NCBI GenBank assembly: GCA_964591605.1 | Contig: CAZQEN010000242.1 | Span: 1-11,903 of the forward strand | DNA from: CAYLLT01 sp964591605 | Lineage (GTDB): Bacteria; Planctomycetota; Phycisphaerae; UBA1845; PWPN01 | DNA length: 11,903 nt | Reading direction: 5' to 3' | In this document: positions 5,346 through 11,903 of the stretch, one piece after another | How positions within the stretch are numbered: position 1 is the first letter of the stretch | Layout: every line of letters begins with the position of its first letter | The notes under the pieces: generated by a model | Database searches by the model: none | Seen by the model: the letters and a program-made list of their open reading frames with translations, nothing else | What the model was told of the DNA's origin: nothing | Translations under genes and position numbers: made by a program

Positions 5346-6119
5346 TTGAAGGCGATCATCATCGGCGCCGGGCGCGGGAGCCGGCTCAATTCCATGACCG
5401 ATCATCAACCCAAGTGCTACGCGACGGTGGGCGGGCGTCGGATCATCGACTGGCTGCTCGAGGCGTTCGACGGAGCGGGTCTGGCTGACAAGGTGTTCAT
5501 CGGGGGCTACCAGATCGATCTGATCCGGCGCGATCACCCGCATCTGACGCTCTGCCACAACGCCAACTGGGAGAACAACAACATCCTGCTCTCGCTCTTT
5601 CACGCCGAATCGCACATGGAGGGCGGATTCGTCTGCTCGTACGCGGACATTCTCTTTCGCGACAGCATCGTGCGCGATGCGCTCCGCCATCCGGGCGACA
5701 TCGTCCTGTGCGTCGACACGCATTGGCGCGACCGCTATGCCGACCGGTCGCAGCATCCCGAGCATGATGCGGAAAAGGTGATCGTGGAAGGTGACCGGGT
5801 GGTGCGGATTCACCGGGAAATCCCGTCGGAGGAGGCGTCGGGGGAGTACATCGGCGTCGCGAAGTTCACGCCGCGCGGGGCGCGGCTCCTGCGCGAGCAC
5901 TTTCACCGCGTCCGCGAGCGCTGCTCCGGCAGACCCTGGCGCGAGGCGAAGGTGTTCGAGAAGGCGTATCTGATCCTGCTGTTTCAGGAGATGATCGAGT
6001 GCGGGGTGCCGGTGCACATGGTCCCCACGCACGGCGATTACATGGAGATTGACACGGAGGAGGACTACGCACTGGCCAACCGGGATTGGGCAGCGCGGAT
6101 CAGGGTAAGGGGCTCATAA
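5346..6119 (+). CDS. LicC-like nucleotidyltransferase (NTP transferase family)
   Basis: A 257-residue cytosolic Rossmann-like nucleotidyltransferase. Visible motifs: the nucleotide-binding GAGRGSRL (7-14), PK at 22-23, the N-rich HNANWENNNILLSL (71-84), the candidate metal aspartate D101 in SYADILF, the product-loop-like GEYIGVAKF (166-174) and the second acidic site YMEIDTEEDY (232-241, with D236). The N-rich segment and EIDTEEDY resemble choline-phosphate and 2-aminoethylphosphonate cytidylyltransferases (LicC/PntC type) more than hexose-1-phosphate enzymes such as RmlA. It therefore probably activates a small phosphorylated group with CTP, but the substrate is inferred. Length suits that group. 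Translation starts at TTG. It follows the transporter across a repeat and gap. The MetE-like gene lies 230 bases downstream. Confidence 0.78.
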   Translation: MKAIIIGAGRGSRLNSMTDHQPKCYATVGGRRIIDWLLEAFDGAGLADKVFIGGYQIDLIRRDHPHLTLCHNANWENNNILLSLFHAESHMEGGFVCSYADILFRDSIVRDALRHPGDIVLCVDTHWRDRYADRSQHPEHDAEKVIVEGDRVVRIHREIPSEEASGEYIGVAKFTPRGARLLREHFHRVRERCSGRPWREAKVFEKAYLILLFQEMIECGVPVHMVPTHGDYMEIDTEEDYALANRDWAARIRVRGS

Positions 6120-6349
6120 GCGGGTTTGAGAGCTCAATCGAGATGAGACATGGAGGCACCCGCACGCGTTTCGATTCTGATCCTTCGCTTTCGACTGGTT
6201 GTCCTTGTGTCGACTCCTTTCCTGGCGCGGGCGTTACCCGCAACCGTATTTGAGATCTGAGATTTGAGATTTGAGATTTCAGATGATGTCGTCCCAGGAA
6301 TTTGCGCAGGGCGCGAAGAAATCAAACGTTTGTGGGACGGGGGGAATCC
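6120..6349. other. Intergenic region between nucleotidyltransferase and MetE-like genes
   Basis: A 230-base spacer with a short hairpin (GCGGG 6227-6231 with CCCGC 6237-6241, loop CGTTA), then a run of heptamer repeats at 6251-6285. An in-frame TTG at 6302 would lengthen the MetE-like protein by 16 residues but has AGGA almost touching it, so it is not preferred. No promoter is clear. Confidence 0.5.
6251..6285 (+). repeat. Tandem heptamer repeat TGAGATT
   Basis: Five consecutive seven-base units: TGAGATC, three exact TGAGATT, then TCAGATG. It is AT-richer than the surrounding sequence. It sits 65-99 bases before the MetE-like ATG, outside any gene. Confidence 0.85.
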
Positions 6350-7447
6350 ATGACCCACCACAGTGACTACGGCATGCTGTTTCCGGCCAGCGTGGTCGGC
6401 TCGATGCCGCGGCCGGCGTTTGTGCGCGATCTGATCGCCGATGAACGCATTTCGTCGGAGGATTTTGAGCGGCGGATGGAGTCGGCGATCCGATACGTGG
6501 TCGCTCTGCAGGAGCAGGCCGGGCTGGACATCGTGACGGACGGAGAGTGGGGGCGGCGCAGCTACATCGGCGTGATTGCGGACCTGGCACACGGTTTTGA
6601 ACTCGGCGTGAATCCCGCCGACGGCCGGCCGTGGACGATCGTCACCGGCACAGTGTCATCGAAGAAGCCCGGCGTCATCGCGAGCGAGGTCCGGCTGCTC
6701 AGGCGGATCACGACGCGGATGGTCAAGGCCACGCTGCCCGCGCCGGCCCTGCTGGGCGAGCGGATGTGGGACGCCGAGAAGTCGCGGAAGGCGTACCCGA
6801 AGCGCGAAGACTTCGTGCGTGACTGCGTGCCGATCCTGCGGCAGGAACTCGCGCTGCTGCGCGAGGCGGGAGCGACCATCGTGCAGATTGACGATCCGCA
6901 CCTGTGCCTGTTCGTCGACCCGGCGGTCCGCGCCGGCTACGACGATGCGGATGCGGCGGCCGACTTCGCCGTGGACACGGTCAATGCCGTGGTGGACGGG
7001 TTCGGGGATATGAAGCTGGCGGTTCATCTGTGCCGACGGGCCGGGGCACGGGCTCGCGGTGAGCACTGCCATGCCGGCGGATACGACCCGATTCTGCGGC
7101 AGCTCAACCGGCTGCGGGTGAATCACCTGACGATGGAGTTCACCGCGCCGCAGGCCGGCGACTTTTCGGTGCTGCGAAAGCTGCGCGAAGACTTCGAGAT
7201 CGGCCTGGGATGCGTGAGCACGCAGCCGGGGCGCGTCGATTCGCCCGAGGAGATCGTGGATCGCGTGCGCAAGGCCCTCGCGCACCTGCCGGCGGAGCGC
7301 ATCACGCTCAATCCGGACTGCGGTTTTGCGCCCGGATCCGCCGCACAGGTGAGCATCGACGAGGTATATCAGAAGCTCAAGAACGAGGCCGAGGCGGCCC
7401 GCCGATTGCGACAAATGCGACAAGATCAAACGCCGGCGAGTCATTGA
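6350..7447 (+). CDS. Stand-alone MetE C-terminal-domain methyltransferase homologue
   Basis: A 365-residue single-domain protein of the cobalamin-independent methionine synthase catalytic family, about half the length of full MetE (roughly 750), which carries an extra N-terminal barrel. Zinc ligands of the family are all identifiable: H226 and C228 (AVHLC), E263 (TMEFTAP) and C324 (LNPDCGF). Other family hallmarks are SVVGSMPRP (14-22), DIVTDGEWGRRSY (60-72) and IVQIDDPHL (177-185). The barrel activates a thiol on zinc for methyl or alkyl transfer. The methyl donor for short homologues is often not methyl-folate and may be a corrinoid protein, so calling it methionine synthase would be premature. 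ATG 6350 is preceded by GGGGGGA. The last 20 or so residues are charged and probably disordered. Confidence 0.85.
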   Translation: MTHHSDYGMLFPASVVGSMPRPAFVRDLIADERISSEDFERRMESAIRYVVALQEQAGLDIVTDGEWGRRSYIGVIADLAHGFELGVNPADGRPWTIVTGTVSSKKPGVIASEVRLLRRITTRMVKATLPAPALLGERMWDAEKSRKAYPKREDFVRDCVPILRQELALLREAGATIVQIDDPHLCLFVDPAVRAGYDDADAAADFAVDTVNAVVDGFGDMKLAVHLCRRAGARARGEHCHAGGYDPILRQLNRLRVNHLTMEFTAPQAGDFSVLRKLREDFEIGLGCVSTQPGRVDSPEEIVDRVRKALAHLPAERITLNPDCGFAPGSAAQVSIDEVYQKLKNEAEAARRLRQMRQDQTPASH

Positions 7448-7792
7448 TCAGCTTGAATCACTGGAATCGACGGGAAAGGATGCATCAGTAGGCGGTTGAT
7501 GGGCGACCGGAGCCTTCCCAAGGGCCTCAAAACCTTAATTTCTCTCCAGGTGGGTTAAAGAAGCAAGCACAACTGGACACGCGGAAGAGGCCGCGAAGGG
7601 CTGTGATCAGAATCGCGCGGGGACCTCAGTCGAGCTTCCCCGTTGCGGGGCGCGCGCCCGCTGCCCGGCTCCGACGCCCAGCGCGTCGCAGCCGGCGACC
7701 GGGGCCCACCCGGAAATTGACCTCCTTTAATAACATAATGCCAGCCAGAACCTTTTTATGGTAATCTAAACAGAACGCAGGGAGGATTCGCC
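7448..7792. other. Intergenic region, 345 bases, no gene seen
   Basis: No credible gene. Bases 7510-7570 are of mixed composition. 7640-7715 is very GC-rich with a perfect 12-base palindrome GGGCGCGCGCCC (7648-7659). From 7713 to 7775 the composition drops to AT-rich, as expected for a promoter of the following lipoprotein gene. A weak CCTT/AAGG stem near 7514-7526 is not convincing as a terminator for the MetE-like gene. Confidence 0.5.
7759..7767 (+). promoter_or_regulatory. Candidate extended -10 promoter element
   Basis: TGGTAATCT in the AT-rich stretch has the TGn plus -10-like hexamer layout, 25 bases before the lipoprotein ATG. No good -35 lies at the proper distance (TTGACC at 7717 is too far), so this is tentative. 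Confidence 0.25.
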
Positions 7793-8854
7793 ATGCATGC
7801 TCTGCCCACGAGAACGCCATGTTCGGAACGTCGCCTGTCGAGGGTCTGCCTCGCCGCGGGTGTCGCGAGTTTCGCCATCGGGCTGGCCTCATGCGGAGAC
7901 CTCCCGAGCCTCCCGATCGATCCTGACCCCGAGCCGGGCGCCAACGAGTTCAGCGGACGAGCTGCACTCCTCCTCGCAACCGTACGCGGGAACACCTATA
8001 CCCTCGCCGACACGGGGTCGCTACCCCCGGCGGGAGGGACGCTGGAAACCGCCCTGCTGGATCTTGAGATCCCGGGGCTCCTGAGTGCCGAGGTCGCCCA
8101 CGCCGCCGTTGCCGGGCAGGGAGAGCTGACGAGCGCAGAAGCCTCCCTGGCCAACCTCGATATCACTGTGGAAGGGCACCATATCACGCTCGAATTCCTG
8201 ATCGCGGAGGCCAAGGCTCAATGTGCCGACGGCGTGGCCTCCGTCAGCGGAGAGAGCCAGATCGCCACGTTGATTGTCGACGGGGAGGCGCACGTGGTGA
8301 CAGCGGAAGCCAACCAGACCATCGACCTCGAGGTGAACGACACGCTTGTCGGTCGCGTTGTCGTCAACGAGCAGAAACCCTCCACCGATGGCGGCACCGG
8401 CAACATGACCGTCAATGCGCTGCACATCGAAATCTTCGGCTTCGCAGACGTCATGATTGCTCACGCCGAGTCCGGAATCATCTGCGGCGAACCCACCTCC
8501 ACTGAGGACTTCATCACCGGAGGAGGCTTCATCGATGTCGGCAGCGGCAGGGCATACTTCGGCGTGAGCGGCGGCCTGCGCGACGAAGCCCTGTTCGGCC
8601 ATCTGGTCTACAAGGATCGCGGGGCCAACGTGAAGGTCAAAGCAACGGGCGTGACCGATTACATCGTATTGAACGACACCACGCGCCGCATTCAAGGTAC
8701 GGCCGAGCTCAATGGGGTGGGCGGGTTCACGTACGAGGTCGACGTGACCGACTCGGGAGAACCGGGTACCTCAGACACATTCGCGATCACGCTGTCCAGC
8801 GGCTACACCGCGTCGGGCACGTTGCGCGGCGGCAACATCCAACTGCATCGGTGA
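7793..8854 (+). CDS. Lipoprotein with choice-of-anchor P and post-COAP-1-like regions
   Basis: A 353-residue exported protein of unknown function. Residues 13-33 form a signal peptide ending in lipobox LASC (C34), so it should be a lipoprotein. A short proline/aspartate linker (37-49) follows. Residues about 52-230 resemble what is catalogued as choice-of-anchor P family: FSGRA (53-57), LADTGSLPPAGGTLE (71-85), PGLLSAEVAHA (94-104) and NMTVNALHIEI (204-214). Residues about 240-353 resemble the post-COAP-1 region: FITGGGFIDVGSGRAYFGVS (240-259), GHLVYKDRG (269-277) and TFAITLSSGYTASGTL (329-344). Both assignments are from memory of family sequences. The beta-rich character suggests a surface or adhesion module. 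AGGGAGGA six bases before ATG 7793 is a strong ribosome site. The gene is probably monocistronic and converges on the sulfatase gene. Confidence 0.78.
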   Translation: MHALPTRTPCSERRLSRVCLAAGVASFAIGLASCGDLPSLPIDPDPEPGANEFSGRAALLLATVRGNTYTLADTGSLPPAGGTLETALLDLEIPGLLSAEVAHAAVAGQGELTSAEASLANLDITVEGHHITLEFLIAEAKAQCADGVASVSGESQIATLIVDGEAHVVTAEANQTIDLEVNDTLVGRVVVNEQKPSTDGGTGNMTVNALHIEIFGFADVMIAHAESGIICGEPTSTEDFITGGGFIDVGSGRAYFGVSGGLRDEALFGHLVYKDRGANVKVKATGVTDYIVLNDTTRRIQGTAELNGVGGFTYEVDVTDSGEPGTSDTFAITLSSGYTASGTLRGGNIQLHR

Positions 8855-8870
8855 ATCACGGTGCCCGGCA

Positions 8871-8919
8871 CTCCCGACACGGGTCCGGCGCGGTGCCGGA
8901 CAGATCGTTTGTCGGGGAG
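8871..8919. terminator. Nested hairpin between convergent genes, probable bidirectional terminator
   Basis: The 66-base gap between the lipoprotein stop and the sulfatase stop holds an inner stem TCCGGC 8884-8889 with GCCGGA 8895-8900. It is enclosed by CTCCCGACA 8871-8879 pairing with TGTCGGGGAG 8910-8919 (one bulged G). There is no clean T-run in either direction; position and symmetry are the main argument. Confidence 0.45.
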
Positions 8920-8920
8920 C

Positions 8921-10459
8921 TTAATCCCCTACCGTCTGGATGTCTGCATCCAGTGCATGGATGGGGAAGAGTTCCGATTTGACGTGCTGTTGCCGGAGGA
9001 TGTCCGAGAGTTCGCGGACGCGATCGGGGTGCCGGGCCGACACGTCGGTGGTCTCGGCCGGGTCGGTCTCCAGGTTGTAGAGTTCGAGATGCCCGGCGCC
9101 GGGGCGTGACTGGGCGGGTTTGGCAACCAGTTTTGTGCGGATCGCTTTCCAGGGGCCGACGCGGACGCTCTGTTGTCCACCATAGCCCGGTGATTCCCGG
9201 TACAGGAACGGGCGGGGCGGCTGCGGGCGGCCGAGCAGGGTCGGCGCGAAGCTGATGCCGTCGATGCCGGAGGGAGTTGCCTCCGGCGCGCCGATCAGTT
9301 CGAGCAGGGTCGGGAGCCAGTCCTCGAAACCGGTGACGCGGTCGCTCGTGGCGCCGGGCTCGATACGGCCTTTCCAGCGCACGATTCCCGGCACGCGGAA
9401 ACCCCCTTCGTAGAACGAGCCCTTGCGGCCGCGGAGGCCGGCCGCGCTGTTGAAGAACTCGGTGTCGGTGCCGCCGAGTTGTTCGTACAGAGGGCCGTTG
9501 TCGCTGGAGAAGACGAAGATCGTTCGATCGTCGAGTCCGAGCTCCTGGATGAGGGCGATGATGCGTCCCATCTCGCGGTCCATGCGCGTCACCATGGCGG
9601 CGTAGGCGGCGCGCGGCGTGCGGTGCGGCAGATACCGGCGGTCGCCGGTGTAAGGGGTTTCGGGAAAGGCACCTTCGTACTCTTTGAGCGAATCCGCGGG
9701 GACCTGCAGGGCCAGGTGCGGCACCGTGGTCGGATAGTAGAGGAAGAACGGGCGATCCCTGTTCTGGCGGATGAAGGCGAGCGCCTGCTGCGTGATCAGG
9801 TCGGGTGCGTAGTCTTTGCCGATGTAGGGGACGTAGCTGGCGGGGTCGTTCACATCCGCGCCGGGGGGCAGTTTCTGGTGCGCGGCAAACGGGGGGTTGT
9901 CGAGCGGCACCTTGCGGTCGTTGTCCCACAGGTAGGCGGGGTAGTAATTGTGGGCCACGGACTGGCAGTTGTAGCCGTAGAAGCGGTCGAACCCCTGCCG
10001 GAGCGGATCGCCGGTGCTGCCGACGGGGCCGAGCCCCCACTTGCCGAATCCGCCGATGGTGTAGCCAAGCTTCTTCAGCGTCAGCGGGAGCTGGAGCTCG
10101 CCGAGAGGGACCGGCTCCTGACCCTCGCGGCCGGTGCCGACGCCGCCGCGGTTGTCGCGGATGTAGGCGTGGCCGGGATGTTTACCGCTCATCAGCGTGC
10201 AGCGCGACGGTGCGCAGACATTGTTGCCGGCGTAGTGTGCAGTCAAGCGCATGCCTTCGGTCGCGAGGCGGTCGAGATGGGGCGTGCGGATCTTCTTCTG
10301 CCCGTAGCAGCCCAGGTCGCCGTAACCCAGGTCATCGGCGAGGAGGAAGACGATGTTGGGTCGGGGGGACGCGGGCGCGGCCGGAACGGCCGTGCACCAT
10401 GAGGCCAGAGACAGGCCCACGAATAGAAAGACGCTGATTCGATTCCCGTCTGATCGCAT
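8921..10459 (-). CDS. Secreted sulfatase (S1 family, Cys-type)
   Basis: A 512-residue type I sulfatase that hydrolyses sulfate esters, most likely on polysaccharide or aryl sulfates. The signal peptide covers about residues 8-28. The catalytic domain starts PNIVFLLADDLGYGDLG (34-50) with metal ligands D42 and D43. The formylglycine motif is CAPSR (82-86): C82 is oxidised by a formylglycine-generating enzyme, not encoded here. D320 and N321 (SSDNGP) complete the metal site. GKWGLG (139-144) replaces the more usual GKWHLG, and GFDRFYGYNCQ (156-166) with AHNYYPAYLW (169-178) matches a group I associate with planctomycete arylsulfatases. The C-terminal subdomain ends with ELYNLETDPAETTD (459-472), complete. 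ATG 10459 has GAGG five bases upstream. It lies 31 bases after the propeller/dockerin gene and is probably co-transcribed. The substrate is unknown. Confidence 0.93.
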   Translation of the reverse strand: MRSDGNRISVFLFVGLSLASWCTAVPAAPASPRPNIVFLLADDLGYGDLGCYGQKKIRTPHLDRLATEGMRLTAHYAGNNVCAPSRCTLMSGKHPGHAYIRDNRGGVGTGREGQEPVPLGELQLPLTLKKLGYTIGGFGKWGLGPVGSTGDPLRQGFDRFYGYNCQSVAHNYYPAYLWDNDRKVPLDNPPFAAHQKLPPGADVNDPASYVPYIGKDYAPDLITQQALAFIRQNRDRPFFLYYPTTVPHLALQVPADSLKEYEGAFPETPYTGDRRYLPHRTPRAAYAAMVTRMDREMGRIIALIQELGLDDRTIFVFSSDNGPLYEQLGGTDTEFFNSAAGLRGRKGSFYEGGFRVPGIVRWKGRIEPGATSDRVTGFEDWLPTLLELIGAPEATPSGIDGISFAPTLLGRPQPPRPFLYRESPGYGGQQSVRVGPWKAIRTKLVAKPAQSRPGAGHLELYNLETDPAETTDVSARHPDRVRELSDILRQQHVKSELFPIHALDADIQTVGD

Positions 10460-10490
10460 AAGGACCTCGCGCGTCGACAACGGCGGTATT

Positions 10491-11669
10491 CTACCTGCTC
10501 TGCGGGGGAGTTGTCCGTCTATCGCGGGGACGGCCGCCACAGGGGGCGGCTGCTGCGGCAGGCCGGGGTTCATCCACACAGGAGGGGTCTGCGGGCAGGT
10601 CGGGGGCAGTGCGGCAGCGCTGCAGTTGGCCGAAATCGTTCAGATCGGCGTCGAGATCGCCGTCAAGGTCGAAAGCGGCACAGGCAGGGGCGAGGGGAAT
10701 GGCCGGGCCGGCGGCGCAGGCCCGGAACGCGTCGAAATCCTCGGCATCGACGTCTCCATCGAGGTCAAAGTCCGGGGAGGCGCAGGCCGGCTGGCCGTCG
10801 GGTGGCGTGAACGTGAAGAAGTTCAGGAGGTTGATCGTGCCGCCGGTCAGAAAGGGGCCGCTGAGGGCGTTGGTCGCACTGTTGATCACATAGAGGTTGT
10901 TGCTGCTGGCCACGTAGATGTTGCCCGCCGGTCCGGGCTCGATTCCGATGGGAAAACCGATGGGAATCGATGCGACGATCCCGGAGTCGAGATCGTAGCG
11001 GATGACCTGGTTGTTCGAGGCAACATAGAGATCGCCGTTGTCGCCGAAGTTGAGTCCGAAGGTGTTGCCGAAGCCGAGGTTGTCTGAGCTGTCGAGGACG
11101 GTCGCTTCGTATGCGCCGGTCTGAGCGTCATAGGCGATGACGTTGGCGCTGTAACGACCGGCCACATAAAGGCGACCGTCGGGGCCGAAGGCGAAGCCGC
11201 TGGGTCCGTCGAGGCCTCCGCTGCCCGCCGGGATGAATGCGTCGATGAAGGCACCGCTGCGCGAGAAACGCAGGATTTCGTCGCTGGCCTGGCTGGAGAT
11301 GTAGATGCGGCCGTCGGGACCGTACGCGAGGTACACTGGATCGTTCAGTCCGCTGGCCGCATCGATGAATACGCCGAGGAACGCACCGCTCGACCGGTGG
11401 TACCGCAGAATCTGATCGGATCCGAAGCTGGCGAGGAGGATGTCATTACAGCGGACGAGCATGCCGTGCGGCTGATTGAGGCCATCGGGCAGGGCAGCGG
11501 GGATGAAAGTGGTTTCATAAGCACCCGTGGTCGGGTGATAGCGCAGCACCTCGTGATTGAAGTCGCTGCTGATGAGGAGCTGCTGAGCGGCGGCGGTCGA
11601 AGCCAGGATGACGCTCAGGAGAACGGCCGCGACTGGCGCCGGCGGGGATCTGCCGATCGCTTCCCTCAT
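10491..11669 (-). CDS. Secreted NHL/SMP-30-like beta-propeller with dockerin-like C-terminus
   Basis: A 392-residue exported protein. Signal peptide at about 10-28 (cleavage near TAAAQ). Residues 30-290 carry repeated blades of NHL/SMP-30 style: LRYHPTTGAY (42-51), LRYHRSSGAF (88-97), YGPDGRIYISS (116-126), FGPDGRLYVAG (161-171), FGDNGDLYVAS (208-218) and PGPAGNIYVAS (245-255). Residues 300-352 form a duplicated calcium-loop segment, FDLDGDVDAEDFDAF (301-315) and FDLDGDLDADLNDFGQ (333-348), with flanking cysteines as in planctomycete dockerin-like ends. This segment may serve protein anchoring, though a cohesin partner is unproven. The last 40 residues are alanine/arginine-rich and atypical. 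ATG 11669 is the first start in the frame; GGAGGG (11682-11687) is 12 bases away, a long spacing. The sulfatase follows directly. Confidence 0.85.
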   Translation of the reverse strand: MREAIGRSPPAPVAAVLLSVILASTAAAQQLLISSDFNHEVLRYHPTTGAYETTFIPAALPDGLNQPHGMLVRCNDILLASFGSDQILRYHRSSGAFLGVFIDAASGLNDPVYLAYGPDGRIYISSQASDEILRFSRSGAFIDAFIPAGSGGLDGPSGFAFGPDGRLYVAGRYSANVIAYDAQTGAYEATVLDSSDNLGFGNTFGLNFGDNGDLYVASNNQVIRYDLDSGIVASIPIGFPIGIEPGPAGNIYVASSNNLYVINSATNALSGPFLTGGTINLLNFFTFTPPDGQPACASPDFDLDGDVDAEDFDAFRACAAGPAIPLAPACAAFDLDGDLDADLNDFGQLQRCRTAPDLPADPSCVDEPRPAAAAAPCGGRPRDRRTTPPQSR

Positions 11670-11729
11670 GGTGGGTGCCTGCCCTCCGCCCAGCGAGACC
11701 GTTCTTCAGGATGACCTGGCCCAACCCCC

Positions 11730-11735
11730 ATTGTA
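11730..11735 (-). promoter_or_regulatory. Candidate -10 box for the propeller/sulfatase pair
   Basis: Reads TACAAT on the minus strand, about 60 bases before ATG 11669. No recognisable -35 hexamer stands 16-18 bases upstream, so the call rests on one hexamer in otherwise GC-rich sequence. Confidence 0.25.
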
Positions 11736-11812
11736 GCGGAAAACGGCTCGCGATGATGCGGCCGTGCGGTGCTGCTGGCAGCGCGGGGTGCATCCGGAGC
11801 TCAGTGGCAGAC

Positions 11813-11903
11813 GAGTGGAATGGGTCCCGGCACGCCGGGACATCCCCAATCGCGGATGCCCATCGCCCGTGACCTACTCGCACGGGCAGCGAGTACGCTG
11901 CCC
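11813..11903 (+). repeat. Structured intergenic repeat, copy D (simple form, cut by window end)
   Basis: Left terminus GAGTGGAATGGG (two changes from GGGTGGCATGGG); near-perfect palindrome TCCCGGCACGCCGGGA 11825-11840; hairpin GCCCGTG 11865-11871 with CACGGGC 11881-11887; overlapping hairpin GGGCAGCG 11884-11891 with CGCTGCCC 11896-11903 around AGTA. The window ends exactly where ATGCCACCC should follow. It stands upstream of the minus-strand propeller gene but keeps the same orientation as copies A-C. Confidence 0.88.

Noticed and set aside
6302..6349. TTG start 16 codons upstream for the MetE-like protein
   Set aside because: The purine-rich AGGA nearly touches this TTG and the added residues are arginine-rich and outside the family's usual start; ATG 6350 has better spacing.
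7500..7620. tRNA or riboswitch in the gap before the lipoprotein gene
   Set aside because: No cloverleaf, T-arm or known aptamer core could be traced on either strand.
9479..10402. Plus-strand open frame opposite the sulfatase
   Set aside because: It is antisense to a complete sulfatase with intact motifs; its valine/alanine/glycine-rich translation is typical of shadow frames.

Overview
This is a GC-rich bacterial window that looks like a planctomycete, plausibly a Phycisphaerae/Pirellulales-type metagenome assembly. The signs are a secreted Cys-type sulfatase, a beta-propeller protein ending in a planctomycete-style dockerin-like segment, a PQQ-dehydrogenase N-terminus next to an FG-GAP/VCBS protein, a choice-of-anchor-type lipoprotein, and wide, repeat-filled intergenic gaps. 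A run of exactly 100 N at 5088-5187 marks a scaffold join. The taxonomic call is inference from gene style, not from a marker gene.

Layout. On the left, a minus-strand pair at 1-1669: an exported FG-GAP/VCBS propeller protein followed 10 bases downstream by the start of a PQQ-dependent dehydrogenase that leaves the window. In the middle, four plus-strand genes: a Tat-exported phosphotriesterase-family lipoprotein (2120-3244), an organophosphate:phosphate-antiporter-type MFS protein (3550-4923), a LicC-like nucleotidyltransferase starting at TTG (5346-6119) and a stand-alone MetE catalytic-domain protein (6350-7447). After a 345-base gap comes a plus-strand lipoprotein with choice-of-anchor P and post-COAP-1-like regions (7793-8854). 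It converges on a minus-strand pair, an NHL/SMP-30-like propeller with dockerin-like end (10491-11669) and a sulfatase (8921-10459), 31 bases apart and probably co-transcribed.

The most unusual content is an intergenic repeat family with at least four copies (1850-2008, 3271-3461, 5002-5087, 11813-11903) plus a fragment at 5188-5202. Copies are bounded by the inverted termini GGGTGGCATGGG and CCCATGCCACCC. Each carries a perfect or near-perfect palindrome, then two hairpins that share one arm and so cannot form together. Copies differ in sequence but keep pairing through matched changes, including G-U-type pairs. All copies lie in the same orientation. Three of them punctuate the plus-strand run so that the phosphotriesterase, transporter and nucleotidyltransferase genes are each preceded by one, and the assembly breaks inside one such cluster. 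I see no transposase, CRISPR array, tRNA or rRNA.

Functionally, most products are exported or surface-associated: sugar/alcohol oxidation, sulfate-ester cleavage, organophosphate/lactone hydrolysis and phosphate-ester uptake. This fits a polysaccharide- and detritus-degrading lifestyle. No single pathway is demonstrated.
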